35,060 bases of DNA from Halieaceae bacterium (GTDB lineage: Bacteria; Pseudomonadota; Gammaproteobacteria; Pseudomonadales; Halieaceae): contig JANQLM010000110.1 of assembly GCA_028280635.1 (NCBI GenBank), forward strand, positions 1 to 35,060. Direction: 5' to 3'. The notes under the pieces were generated by a model that was given only the letters and a program-made list of their open reading frames with translations, was not told where the DNA came from and made no database searches. Positions 26,655-35,060 of this stretch are shown here, one piece after another; positions within the stretch are counted from its first letter, which is position 1; each line of letters opens with the position of its first letter. The position numbers and the translations under genes are program-made.

Positions 26655-27418
26655 TAGCCCCCCTCTAGCGAGCGATGGCTGGAGCGTAACTCCTCACACC
26701 AGAACAGGGTGGCGCCGCACACTGCGGCGGGCACCACGAAGAAGTTCAGCAACGGCACGCCCGCCACCAGGGCGACGATGCCCCCGAACCCCAGGCTGGA
26801 CAGCCGCCGCTCCCGCAATACCTCCTTGAGGTCGGCAAACGGCGTCATGTGATTGTCCATCGGGTAGTCCACGTACTGCACCGCCATCATCCAGGCCCCG
26901 AACAGGAACCACAGCAACGGGGCAACCACGTTGAAGGGTGGAATCCAGCTCACGATCAGCACGATCAACAGCAGCGGCAGGTAGTAGGCGAACTTTCTCA
27001 GCTCGCGGCCGATGGCGCGCGGAAATATCATGAAGGCCTGGGTAATAGTCTCCGGTCCCTGCACCTCCTCGCCGGTAATGACCTCTTCGGCTTTTTCCGC
27101 CAGCAGGCCGTTGAAGGGGGAGGCGATGAGTATCGCCACCGCGGTGAACAGGTAGCCGGTGGCCAGTGCCAGCGATAGGCCCACCAGCGGCCAGATCAGC
27201 CAGGTCAGCCAATCCAGCCAGCCGGGTAACCAGCCGACGATGCTCTCCATGGTGCCGTGCATCCAGGCGATGCTGTAGCCGACCAGGGCGCCGAAAATGA
27301 TGACGTTCACCGTCAGGGGAATAATGATAAAGGGGCGTAGCCGCGGGTGCTTGAGCAGGCTCGCGCCGCGCATGAAATAGCCGATGCCTGCTGAAATACT
27401 GCCGTTCAAGGGCGCCAA
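26648..27418 (-). CDS. cysZ: CysZ-like sulfate transport/EI24 family membrane protein
   Basis: A 256-residue inner-membrane protein with four or more hydrophobic segments. The N-terminal [22 protein letters not shown] and the NVIIFG helix match CysZ, a sulfate permease for cysteine synthesis. The [18 protein letters not shown] segment is also typical. The start is uncertain: TTG 27418 or TTG 27409; neither has a clear Shine-Dalgarno. It is divergent from the smrA-like gene with only 39 bp between them, and it overlaps rhlB by 7 bp at the 3' end. Confidence 0.85.
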   Translation of the reverse strand: MAPLNGSISAGIGYFMRGASLLKHPRLRPFIIIPLTVNVIIFGALVGYSIAWMHGTMESIVGWLPGWLDWLTWLIWPLVGLSLALATGYLFTAVAILIASPFNGLLAEKAEEVITGEEVQGPETITQAFMIFPRAIGRELRKFAYYLPLLLIVLIVSWIPPFNVVAPLLWFLFGAWMMAVQYVDYPMDNHMTPFADLKEVLRERRLSSLGFGGIVALVAGVPLLNFFVVPAAVCGATLFWCEELRSSHRSLEGGYQ

Positions 27419-27441
27419 TCCGGGAAATGGGAAAAGTCCCT

Positions 27442-27447
27442 TATAAT
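27442..27447 (+). promoter_or_regulatory. Candidate -10 element of the smrA-like gene
   Basis: A perfect TATAAT lies 10 bp before the ATG at 27458, so transcription would begin only a few bases before the start codon. No good -35 is present at 16-18 bp spacing. Confidence 0.4.
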
Positions 27448-27457
27448 ACGCATCACC

Positions 27458-28054
27458 ATGAATGAAGACGAGGACATCCTGTTCCAGCAGGAAATGGCCG
27501 GAGTGAAACCGCTGGCGCGCGCCGAGCGGGTGTCACTGAAGCGCCAGGGACCCAGCGAGGACAGCGCCCGGGCTCGCCGCGATGCCGCCGCGGCGGAAGC
27601 CGATCCGGTCAACCCGCTGGCCGAGGAGGGCATCGAACCGCTGGACCCCTGGTACGTGCTGGAGTTCAAGCGCCCGGGGGTACAGAATGGCGTGTTCCGC
27701 AAGCTGAAACAGGGTCGCTATGAACCCGAGGCGCGGCTCAATCTGCACCGCATGCCGGTCAAGCAGGCGCGGCGGGAGCTGTTTGATTTCGTGGCCCAGG
27801 CCAGCGAGCTGGGCCTGCGCACGGTGATGGTGGTACACGGCAAGGGCGAGAACAGCAATGCGGAAGGTCGTCGCCAGGCCTCTGTCATCAAGGGATTCGT
27901 CAATCACTGGCTGGCGGAACTGGAGGCCGTGCAGGCCTTCCACTCGGCCCAGCCCCGCCATGGCGGCACGGGTGCGGCCTATGTGCTGCTGCGCAAGGGC
28001 GAAGAGGCCAAGCAGCGCAACCGCGAGCGGTTTCGCGGCGAGCGCAAGTACTGA
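27458..28054 (+). CDS. smrA: Smr-domain protein (SmrA/YdaL type)
   Basis: A 198-residue protein with a variable N-terminal half and a C-terminal Smr domain (about 85-185): LNLHRMPVKQARRELFDFV, VVHGKGENSNAEGRRQ and HGGTGAAYVLL. Smr domains nick DNA or cleave RNA; HGKG and GGTGA are their signature. The first motif is LNLHRM in place of the canonical LDxHG, a change also seen in the E. coli YdaL branch as I recall it. Its N-terminus (MNEDEDILFQQEMAGVKPL) resembles the conserved start of this family. The gene ends 3 bp before the convergent small gene. Confidence 0.88.
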   Translation: MNEDEDILFQQEMAGVKPLARAERVSLKRQGPSEDSARARRDAAAAEADPVNPLAEEGIEPLDPWYVLEFKRPGVQNGVFRKLKQGRYEPEARLNLHRMPVKQARRELFDFVAQASELGLRTVMVVHGKGENSNAEGRRQASVIKGFVNHWLAELEAVQAFHSAQPRHGGTGAAYVLLRKGEEAKQRNRERFRGERKY

Positions 28055-28057
28055 GGC

Positions 28058-28348
28058 CTACTCCGCGCCCGCCTGCCTGAGAATATCGCCGTATTCACCT
28101 GAGCGGCGGTGCTGCTCGATGATGCTGAGCACGGTCTGGCCTTCCGGGCCACGGCTGTTGACGCTGCGGCCGTCGGTCGTGAAGAAATCCACGAACTTGG
28201 CAAAGTCTTCCGCGCGCATGCTCTGGTAGGCCTTCAGTAGCATGTGGAAGTCCTCCTCGACTTCATCGTGGGAGCGCACGTTCAGGAAGCTCTTGACGCG
28301 CTCCTCGGTCCATACTTCGTCGAGTACCTTTTCCTTGTCTTTCTTCAC
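28058..28348 (-). CDS. Small conserved PA4642-like protein
   Basis: A 96-residue acidic/basic soluble protein without signal peptide or membrane helix. It has VWTEERVKSFLNVRSHDEVEEDFHMLLKAYQSMRAEDFAKFVDFF followed by a segment resembling an ankyrin unit (GRSVNSRGPEGQTVLSIIEQHR). I recall a Pseudomonas family named after PA4642 with this pattern. Start is GTG 28348. No function is established. It lies between convergent smrA and upstream gatB, same strand as gatB with a 50-bp gap. Confidence 0.75.
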   Translation of the reverse strand: MKKDKEKVLDEVWTEERVKSFLNVRSHDEVEEDFHMLLKAYQSMRAEDFAKFVDFFTTDGRSVNSRGPEGQTVLSIIEQHRRSGEYGDILRQAGAE

Positions 28349-28398
28349 TATCTGTCTCTTGTCCTGCTCTTTGCTTTGCTTTGCTGTGCCGCCGCTGG

Positions 28399-29856
28399 TT
28401 AAGACGCTGAGTCGAGTTTGGCGGCGAGAATTTCGTTGACCAGTTTCGGGTTGGCCTGGCCTTTGGAGGCCTTCATGATCTGGCCAACGAAAAAGCCCAG
28501 CAGCTTCTTGCGCTTGCCCTCATCGGCGGCCAGGTACTGCTGCACCTGTTCCGGGTTGGCGTCGATCACCTCCGTTACCATGGCCTCCAGGGCGCCGCTA
28601 TCGCTGACCTGCTTGAAGCCCTTCGCCTCAATGATGGCATCGACGCTACCGCCTTCGCTCCAGAGCAGGTCGAACACCTGTTTGGCGATCTTGCCGGAGA
28701 TGCTGTTGTCGTTGATGCGCTCGATCAGGGTGGCCAGCTCGGCGGCGGGCACCGGGCAGTCTGACATCGACAGCTCGGATTTGTTCAGCGCGCCCAGTAG
28801 TTCCACCTGCACCCAGTTGGCGGCGGATTTGGCATCGCCGCAGGCGGCCACCGCCTCGAAATAGTCCGCCAGGGCGCGTTCTGCTGACAGCACTGCGGCG
28901 TCATAGCTACCCAGGGCGTACTGCGCCTCGAAGCGCTGGCGCTTGGCGACGGGTAGCTCAGGCAGCGACTCGCGCAGGGCGTCTATGTAGGCTTCGTCGA
29001 TATCTACCGGCAGCAGGTCGGGCTCCGGAAAATAGCGGTAGTCGTTGGCCACCTCCTTGCTGCGCATGGAGCGGGTCTCGTTCCGATCGGCGTCATACAG
29101 CCGGGTTTCCTGCACCACGCTTCCGCCGTCTTCGAGGATGTCCATCTGGCGCTCGGTCTCGACCTGGATCGCCTTTTCGACGAAGCGGAAAGAGTTGACG
29201 TTCTTGATCTCGGTGCGGGTGCCGAACTCTGCTTCGCCGCGCGGGCGCAGGGAGATGTTCACATCGCAGCGCATGGAGCCCTCGGCCATGTTGCCATCGG
29301 AGATGCCCAGGTAGGTGATGATGGAGTGAATGGTCTTGAGGTAGGCCACCGCTTCCTCCGCGGAGCGCATCTCCGGCTCGGACACAATCTCCAGCAGGGG
29401 CGTGCCCGCCCGGTTCAGGTCGATGCCGCTCATGCCGTGAAAATCCTCGTGCAGGGATTTACCGGCATCTTCCTCCAGGTGCGCCCGGGTGACGCCGATC
29501 TCTCGGCTGCTGCCATCCGGCATCTGAATCTGTACCTGGCCGCGGCCGACGATGGGGTGGTCGAACTGGGAGATTTGGTAACCCTTTGGCAGGTCCGGGT
29601 AGAAATAGTTCTTGCGGTCGAACACCGAGCGGCGGCCGATGTCGGCCTCAATGGCCAGGCCGAACATCACCGCATAGCGCACCGCCTTCTCGTTCAGCAC
29701 CGGCAGCATGCCCGGCATGGCCAGGTCCACCGCGCTGGCCTGCGAGTTGGGGCTGGCGCCAAAGCGCGTGGCGCTGCCCGAGAATATCTTGGAGTCGGTG
29801 GCCAACTGCACGTGCACTTCCAGGCCGATCACCGTTTCCCAGTAGCCGTCGCTCAT
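28399..29856 (-). CDS. gatB: Asp-tRNA(Asn)/Glu-tRNA(Gln) amidotransferase subunit B
   Basis: The kinase and tRNA-binding subunit of GatCAB, which activates misacylated tRNA for transamidation. The 485-residue protein has [21 protein letters not shown] at the N-terminus, [15 protein letters not shown], the central catalytic domain and a C-terminal GatB/YqeY helical domain ending [11 protein letters not shown]. Its ATG overlaps the gatA stop as ATGA. Confidence 0.97.
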   Translation of the reverse strand: MSDGYWETVIGLEVHVQLATDSKIFSGSATRFGASPNSQASAVDLAMPGMLPVLNEKAVRYAVMFGLAIEADIGRRSVFDRKNYFYPDLPKGYQISQFDHPIVGRGQVQIQMPDGSSREIGVTRAHLEEDAGKSLHEDFHGMSGIDLNRAGTPLLEIVSEPEMRSAEEAVAYLKTIHSIITYLGISDGNMAEGSMRCDVNISLRPRGEAEFGTRTEIKNVNSFRFVEKAIQVETERQMDILEDGGSVVQETRLYDADRNETRSMRSKEVANDYRYFPEPDLLPVDIDEAYIDALRESLPELPVAKRQRFEAQYALGSYDAAVLSAERALADYFEAVAACGDAKSAANWVQVELLGALNKSELSMSDCPVPAAELATLIERINDNSISGKIAKQVFDLLWSEGGSVDAIIEAKGFKQVSDSGALEAMVTEVIDANPEQVQQYLAADEGKRKKLLGFFVGQIMKASKGQANPKLVNEILAAKLDSAS

Positions 29857-31301
29857 AGGGTGGGCCTCCGGGTATGCCAGTCGGTGGCCTGCTGGAAGCG
29901 GTGGGCGATATTCAACAGCCGCGCCTCACTGAAATGGGGACCGATCAGCTGCAGCCCCACCGGAAGGCCGTCAGCGAAACCGGCGGGAATTGACATGCCC
30001 GGCAGGCCCGCCAGGTTCACGCCCAGGGTGTAGATGTCTTCCAGGTACATGGCTACCGGGTCGTCGGTCTTCTCGCCCAGCACCCAGGCAGGGTGGGGTG
30101 TGGTCGGACCCATGATCACATCCACGTTGTCGAAAGCGCTGAGGAAGTCCTGCTGTATCAGGCGGCGAATCTGCTGCGCCTTGCGGTAGTAGGCATCGTA
30201 GTAGCCCGCCGACAGGGCGTAGGTGCCGACCAGGATGCGTCGTTTCACCTCGGCGCCGAAGCCCTCTTCGCGGGTGCGGGTATAGAGGTCGATGAGGTCC
30301 GCTGGATCGTCACAGCGATGACCGTAGCGCACGCCGTCGTAACGGGACAGGTTGGTAGAGGCCTCCGCCGGCGCAATCACGTAGTAGGCCGGCACGGCGA
30401 GATGTGTGCGGGGCAGGGAAATTTCCACCAGTTCGGCCCCCAGGGCCTCGTACTCCGCCAGCGCCGCCCGCACCGCCGCTTCGATGCCGGGATCCAGTCC
30501 GGCGCCGAAGTACTCGCCGGGCAGGCCGATTTTCAGCCCTGTCAGGTCCGCCTCCAGGCCGCCGCTGTAGTCGTCGACCTCACGCTCTGCAGAAGTCGAG
30601 TCGGCGGGATCGAAGCCCGCCATGGCCTGCAGCAGCAGGGCGCAATCCTCCGCGGTGGCGGCCATGGGGCCGCCCTGGTCGAGGCTGGAGGCATACGCCA
30701 CCATGCCCAGGCGGGACACCCGGCCATAGGTGGGCTTGAGGCCGGTAATGCCACAAAAAGCCGCCGGCTGGCGGATCGAGCCGCCGGTGTCTGTGCCGGT
30801 GGCGGCGGGCGCAAAGCCAGCCGCTACCGCGGCAGCGGAGCCGCCGGAGGAACCACCGGGCACCCGGCTTGTGTCCCAGGGATTGCGGGCCGCGCCGTAG
30901 TAGCTGTTTTCATTGGACGAACCCATGGCGAACTCGTCCAGGTTGGTCTTGCCCAACATAACGGCGCCCGCTGCGTGCAGGCGGGTTACCACAGTGGCGT
31001 CATAGGGCGGCAGGAAGTTGTCCAGCATCCGCGAGCCGCAACTGGTGCGAACGCCCGCAGTACAGAAGATATCCTTGTGCAGCAGCGGTATGCCGGTCAG
31101 CGGGCCCGCGTCCCCGGCGGCACGGCGTGCGTCGGCAGCCGCGGCGTCGGCCAGGGCCTGCTCAGCAGTGACGGTGATAACGGCATTGAGCGCGTCGTTG
31201 TGGGCCTCAATGCGGGCCAGGCAGTCGCGGGTGGCCTCCACGCTGGATAGTTCGCCGCGCTCCAGCTTTGTGCTGAGCGCCGTCAGGGTAGGAGCTGTCA
31301 T
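29853..31301 (-). CDS. gatA: Asp-tRNA(Asn)/Glu-tRNA(Gln) amidotransferase subunit A
   Basis: The amidase subunit that releases ammonia from glutamine. The 482-residue protein carries the Ser-cisSer-Lys triad of the amidase signature family: HKDIFCTAG (Lys), [13 protein letters not shown] and [12 protein letters not shown] (Ser residues). It directly follows gatC with no gap and overlaps gatB by 4 bp, so the three subunits should be made in balanced amounts. Confidence 0.97.
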   Translation of the reverse strand: MTAPTLTALSTKLERGELSSVEATRDCLARIEAHNDALNAVITVTAEQALADAAAADARRAAGDAGPLTGIPLLHKDIFCTAGVRTSCGSRMLDNFLPPYDATVVTRLHAAGAVMLGKTNLDEFAMGSSNENSYYGAARNPWDTSRVPGGSSGGSAAAVAAGFAPAATGTDTGGSIRQPAAFCGITGLKPTYGRVSRLGMVAYASSLDQGGPMAATAEDCALLLQAMAGFDPADSTSAEREVDDYSGGLEADLTGLKIGLPGEYFGAGLDPGIEAAVRAALAEYEALGAELVEISLPRTHLAVPAYYVIAPAEASTNLSRYDGVRYGHRCDDPADLIDLYTRTREEGFGAEVKRRILVGTYALSAGYYDAYYRKAQQIRRLIQQDFLSAFDNVDVIMGPTTPHPAWVLGEKTDDPVAMYLEDIYTLGVNLAGLPGMSIPAGFADGLPVGLQLIGPHFSEARLLNIAHRFQQATDWHTRRPTL

Positions 31302-31595
31302 TCAGTCTATGACCTTGGGAACAAGGTAGAGGTCCGCTTCGGTTACCGGGGCGATGGCCTGGAAGTCGACGTGGCGGTCCGACTCGGTCACGGCGTCTTC
31401 GCGCAGCCGCTGGCTGGCGTTCAGGGGGCTGGCCAGGGGTTCGACCCCGGCGGTATCCACAGCCTGCATCTGGTCGACCAGGTCGAGGATGCCGGTGATA
31501 CGGTCGGTGAGTTCGGTGATATCAGCGGGGGCGACACGAATACGCGCCAGCTGGGCGATTTTTTCAATTTCCGCCTGGTCGACAGACATGGGCAT
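31302..31595 (-). CDS. gatC: Asp-tRNA(Asn)/Glu-tRNA(Gln) amidotransferase subunit C
   Basis: A 97-residue GatC that stabilises the GatA-GatB complex. It has VDQAEIEKIAQLARI, a central MQAVDTAGVEPLASP and C-terminal VPKVID. The start may be ATG 31595 or ATG 31589 (MSVDQAE); neither has a strong Shine-Dalgarno. First gene of gatCAB, divergent from mreB. Confidence 0.95.
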   Translation of the reverse strand: MPMSVDQAEIEKIAQLARIRVAPADITELTDRITGILDLVDQMQAVDTAGVEPLASPLNASQRLREDAVTESDRHVDFQAIAPVTEADLYLVPKVID

Positions 31596-32915
<1,320 letters not shown>

Positions 32916-32957
32916 CGCGGCGCTCCTGCCGACGGATTCTGAGCGCGAGGAGCCCCT

Positions 32958-33794
32958 ATCAAACCCCTCTTCATCAAGGAGCCTTCGCCTGGAGCCCGCC
33001 TGTTTCTGGCGGGTGTGCTGGCGGCGTTGCTGATTACCGCGGATATGCAGCTCAACCGCATGGCGGCCACCCGGGCGCTGGTTTCGGCGGTGACTTTTCC
33101 GTTTTACTGGGTTTCTGACCTGCCGGCGCGATTTGCCGACTGGGGCGAGGAAAACGTGCAGAGCCGCTCCCGCCTGGTGGATGACAACCAACGCCTGCGC
33201 TCGGAAGCCCTGTTGCTGGAGGCCCAGGTGCAGCAGATGGCGGCACTGCGGGCCGAAAACGTGCGCCTGCGCGCGCTGCTCAATTCCTCGGCGCTGCTGC
33301 AGGACGACGTGCTGGTAGCGGAACTGGTAGGTATCTCGCCGGACCCGGCCCGGCATCTTGTAGTGCTGGACAAGGGCAGCCGCGATGAAGTGTTTGACGG
33401 CCAGCCGCTGATCGATGCCAACGGCCTCATGGGCCAGGTGATCGAGGTGGCGCCCAACAGTTCGCGGGTGCTGCTGATTACCGATGCCACCCATGCACTG
33501 CCGGTACAGGTGAATCGCAACGGCGTGCGCGCCATCGCCGAGGGCATCGGGCGACTGGACCGGCTCGCCCTGCGCCACGTGGCCAGTACCGAGGACATCG
33601 CCGTCGGAGACCTGCTGGTGAGTTCCGGCCTGGGCGGCCGCTTCCCCGAAGGCTATCCGGTGGCCACAGTCACTGAGGTGGAAATCGATCCTGGCCAGGC
33701 CTTTGCACGGGTGACGGCTAAGCCCAGCGCGGCGCTCAATCGCAGCCGTCACGTTTTGCTGGTGTTTACTCGCCGCGACGAGGCGGAGGAGTAG
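32958..33794 (+). CDS. mreC: Rod-shape protein MreC, apparent ATC start
   Basis: A periplasmic scaffold of the elongasome anchored by one N-terminal helix. With the start at ATC 32958 the protein (278 aa) begins (M)KPLFIKEPSPGARLFLAG, as gammaproteobacterial MreC proteins do, and keeps the membrane helix (LFLAGVLAALLITAD). A coiled coil (about 60-95, RLVDDNQRLRSEALLLEAQV) and the beta-rich MreC core follow. No ATG, GTG or TTG lies between the in-frame stop at 32940-32942 and GTG 33015; starting at the GTG would delete half the helix. GAGGAG sits 5 nt before the ATC. It follows mreB by 42 bp and precedes mreD by 6 bp. Confidence 0.92.
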   Translation: MKPLFIKEPSPGARLFLAGVLAALLITADMQLNRMAATRALVSAVTFPFYWVSDLPARFADWGEENVQSRSRLVDDNQRLRSEALLLEAQVQQMAALRAENVRLRALLNSSALLQDDVLVAELVGISPDPARHLVVLDKGSRDEVFDGQPLIDANGLMGQVIEVAPNSSRVLLITDATHALPVQVNRNGVRAIAEGIGRLDRLALRHVASTEDIAVGDLLVSSGLGGRFPEGYPVATVTEVEIDPGQAFARVTAKPSAALNRSRHVLLVFTRRDEAEE

Positions 33795-33800
33795 GCGGTT

Positions 33801-34286
33801 ATGCAGCAACCCGCCCAGGGTGCCTGGGTCATTGCCCTCAGCTTTGCCGTGGCTTTTGTACTGGCGGCCTATCCGTTGCCCACGGGGCTGCGCTGGGCGC
33901 GCCCCGAGTGGGTCACCCTGGTGCTGATTTACTGGACCATTGCCCTGCCACAGCGCGTGGGCATTGTGGTGGCCTTCTGTGTCGGCCTGTTGCTGGACCT
34001 GCTGGAGGGCTCGCTGCTGGGGCAGAACGCCCTGTCCCTGTCGGTGGTGACCTACCTGGCCCTGGTGCTGTACCAGCGCCTGCGTGTGTTCAATATGCTG
34101 CAGCAGGCCTCGGTGATTTTTGTGATGGTGGGCATCAATCAGTTGGTGTCGCAGTGGATACAGAACCTGACCGGCGTCGGTGCCGTGAGCCTTTTGTTTT
34201 TGCTGCCAGCCTTTCTCAGCGCGCTGCTATGGCCCGCGGTGCTGACCGTGCTGCGCAGCCTGCGGCGCCGCTTCGAGGTGGCCTGA
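33801..34286 (+). CDS. mreD: Rod-shape protein MreD
   Basis: A 161-residue inner-membrane protein with about five hydrophobic segments, partner of MreC in the elongasome. It has PEWVTLVLIYWTIALPQRVGI and the conserved GLLLDLLEGSLLGQNALS motif. The ATG is preceded by GGAGGAG at the end of mreC. Length is the same as E. coli MreD (162). Confidence 0.95.
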   Translation: MQQPAQGAWVIALSFAVAFVLAAYPLPTGLRWARPEWVTLVLIYWTIALPQRVGIVVAFCVGLLLDLLEGSLLGQNALSLSVVTYLALVLYQRLRVFNMLQQASVIFVMVGINQLVSQWIQNLTGVGAVSLLFLLPAFLSALLWPAVLTVLRSLRRRFEVA

Positions 34287-34290
34287 ACCC

Positions 34291-34890
34291 ATGTCTGATC
34301 TGGTCCTGGCCTCACAGTCACCGCGCCGCGCGGCCCTGCTGCAACAGCTGGGCGCCAGTTTTACCCAACAGCCCGCCGACATTGACGAACGCCAGTTGTC
34401 CGGTGAGCCGGTAGAGGACTATGTGGCGCGCCTGGCCTGGGAAAAGTCCGCCGCTGTGCAGTCGAAGGTTGGGAACAACGTGGCGGTGCTGGCGGCAGAC
34501 ACGTCTGTGATCCTGGACGGCCATGTGTTGGGGAAACCGGAGGATCACTTCGATGCCCTCGCCATGCTGGCCAGGCTCAGCGGTCGCGAGCACCAGGTAC
34601 TCACCGCTGTTTGCGTGCGCCTCGGTGCCCAGGTGGAGGAGGCGCTGAGTGATAGCCGCGTGCAGTTTCGCAGCCTCGACCGCGAGCAGTGCGAGGCCTA
34701 CCTGCTCACCGATGAACCCTGGGACAAAGCCGGCGCTTACGGCATCCAGGGCCTGGCCGGCGCTTTTGTCGAGTCGCTGTCCGGCAGCTACAGCGGCATC
34801 GTCGGCCTGCCCCTGGCGGAAACCTGGGACTTGCTGAGGCGCGTGGGTGTCCCCACGGCACTGGATGGCAGCGGTGATGGCGATGAGTGA
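34291..34890 (+). CDS. maf: Maf-family nucleotide pyrophosphatase (YhdE type)
   Basis: Hydrolyses dTTP/UTP and modified nucleotides. The 199-residue protein has the family start LVLASQSPRRAALLQQLG, the catalytic Asp in AADTSVILDGHVLGKP and the DKAGAYGIQGLAGAFVESLSGSYSGIVGLPL block. Position between mreD and rng is that of E. coli yhdE. It overlaps the start of rng by 8 bp. Confidence 0.95.
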   Translation: MSDLVLASQSPRRAALLQQLGASFTQQPADIDERQLSGEPVEDYVARLAWEKSAAVQSKVGNNVAVLAADTSVILDGHVLGKPEDHFDALAMLARLSGREHQVLTAVCVRLGAQVEEALSDSRVQFRSLDREQCEAYLLTDEPWDKAGAYGIQGLAGAFVESLSGSYSGIVGLPLAETWDLLRRVGVPTALDGSGDGDE

Positions 34891-35060
34891 AGAGCTGCTG
34901 GTGAACGTCTCTCCCCTGGAAACCCGGGTTGCCGTGGTGGACCACGGCGTGCTTCAGGATATCCATATCGAGCGCGCAGCCACCCGCGGCATTGTCGGCA
35001 ATATCTACCTCGGCAAGGTGGTGCGGGTCCTGCCGGGCATGCAGGCAGCATTCCTGGATA
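34883..35060 (+). CDS. rng: Ribonuclease G, 5' part (cut by the window end)
   Basis: The first 59 codons, MSEELLVNVSPLETRVAVVD to VLPGMQAAFLD, match the N-terminus of RNase G (S1-like domain with RGIVGNIYLGKVVRVLPGMQAAF). RNase G processes 16S rRNA 5' ends and some mRNAs. ATG 34883 aligns with the E. coli start; ATG 34877 would add two residues. The gene runs off the window. Confidence 0.95.
   Translation, partial: MSEELLVNVSPLETRVAVVDHGVLQDIHIERAATRGIVGNIYLGKVVRVLPGMQAAFLD

Overview
The window is GC-rich chromosomal DNA from a gammaproteobacterium. Gene order (lolB-ispE-tRNA-Gln-prs-rplY-pth-ychF, divergent hemA-prfA-prmC-moeB, mreBCD-maf-rng, gatCAB) and protein style suggest a marine Halieaceae/Cellvibrionales-type lineage. 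That placement is an inference from synteny and remembered protein families, not from a search.

Layout. (1) 1-12,900: an accessory surface/signalling cluster, all on the minus strand. In transcription order it holds a TPR plus outer-membrane beta-barrel protein resembling Slam/DUF560 (type XI) translocons, a FecR-domain protein with a Pro/Glu/Gln stalk, a 1305-residue RTX protein and a CHASE2 adenylate/guanylate cyclase. After a terminator comes a separately transcribed second FecR-domain protein with an about 315-residue Pro-Ala-Pro-Glu stalk, then another terminator and tRNA-Met. (2) 12,915-19,752, minus strand: housekeeping run of a TPR lipoprotein, lolB, ispE, tRNA-Gln, prs, rplY, pth and ychF. 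(3) 19,902-23,860, plus strand: hemA, prfA, prmC and moeB, tightly coupled. (4) 23,802-28,348: MATE exporter (-), rhlB-like helicase (+), cysZ (-), smrA-like (+) and a PA4642-like small protein (-). (5) 28,399-31,595, minus strand: gatC-gatA-gatB. (6) 31,878-35,060, plus strand: mreB, mreC, mreD, maf and the 5' end of rng.

The most interesting part is the first 13 kb. Two paralogous exported proteins share one architecture: signal peptide, FecR domain with a CxGDC motif, acidic linker, long proline-rich stalk, and a C-terminal beta-rich domain that looks like the barrel of TbpB-type cargo. They sit beside a Slam-like outer-membrane protein, so a Slam/T11SS-like export or display system is a reasonable hypothesis. 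Both transcription units of this cluster carry an upstream CRP-like site (GTGA-N6-TCAC), and the cluster itself encodes a nucleotide cyclase, which suggests cAMP feedback.

A second theme is start codons. mreC appears to begin at an ATC with a strong Shine-Dalgarno. The cyclase encodes its first membrane helix upstream of any ATG/GTG/TTG. prfA starts with TTG, and prs, ispE, moeB and the PA4642-like gene with GTG. No rRNA, CRISPR array, insertion sequence or phage element was recognised.
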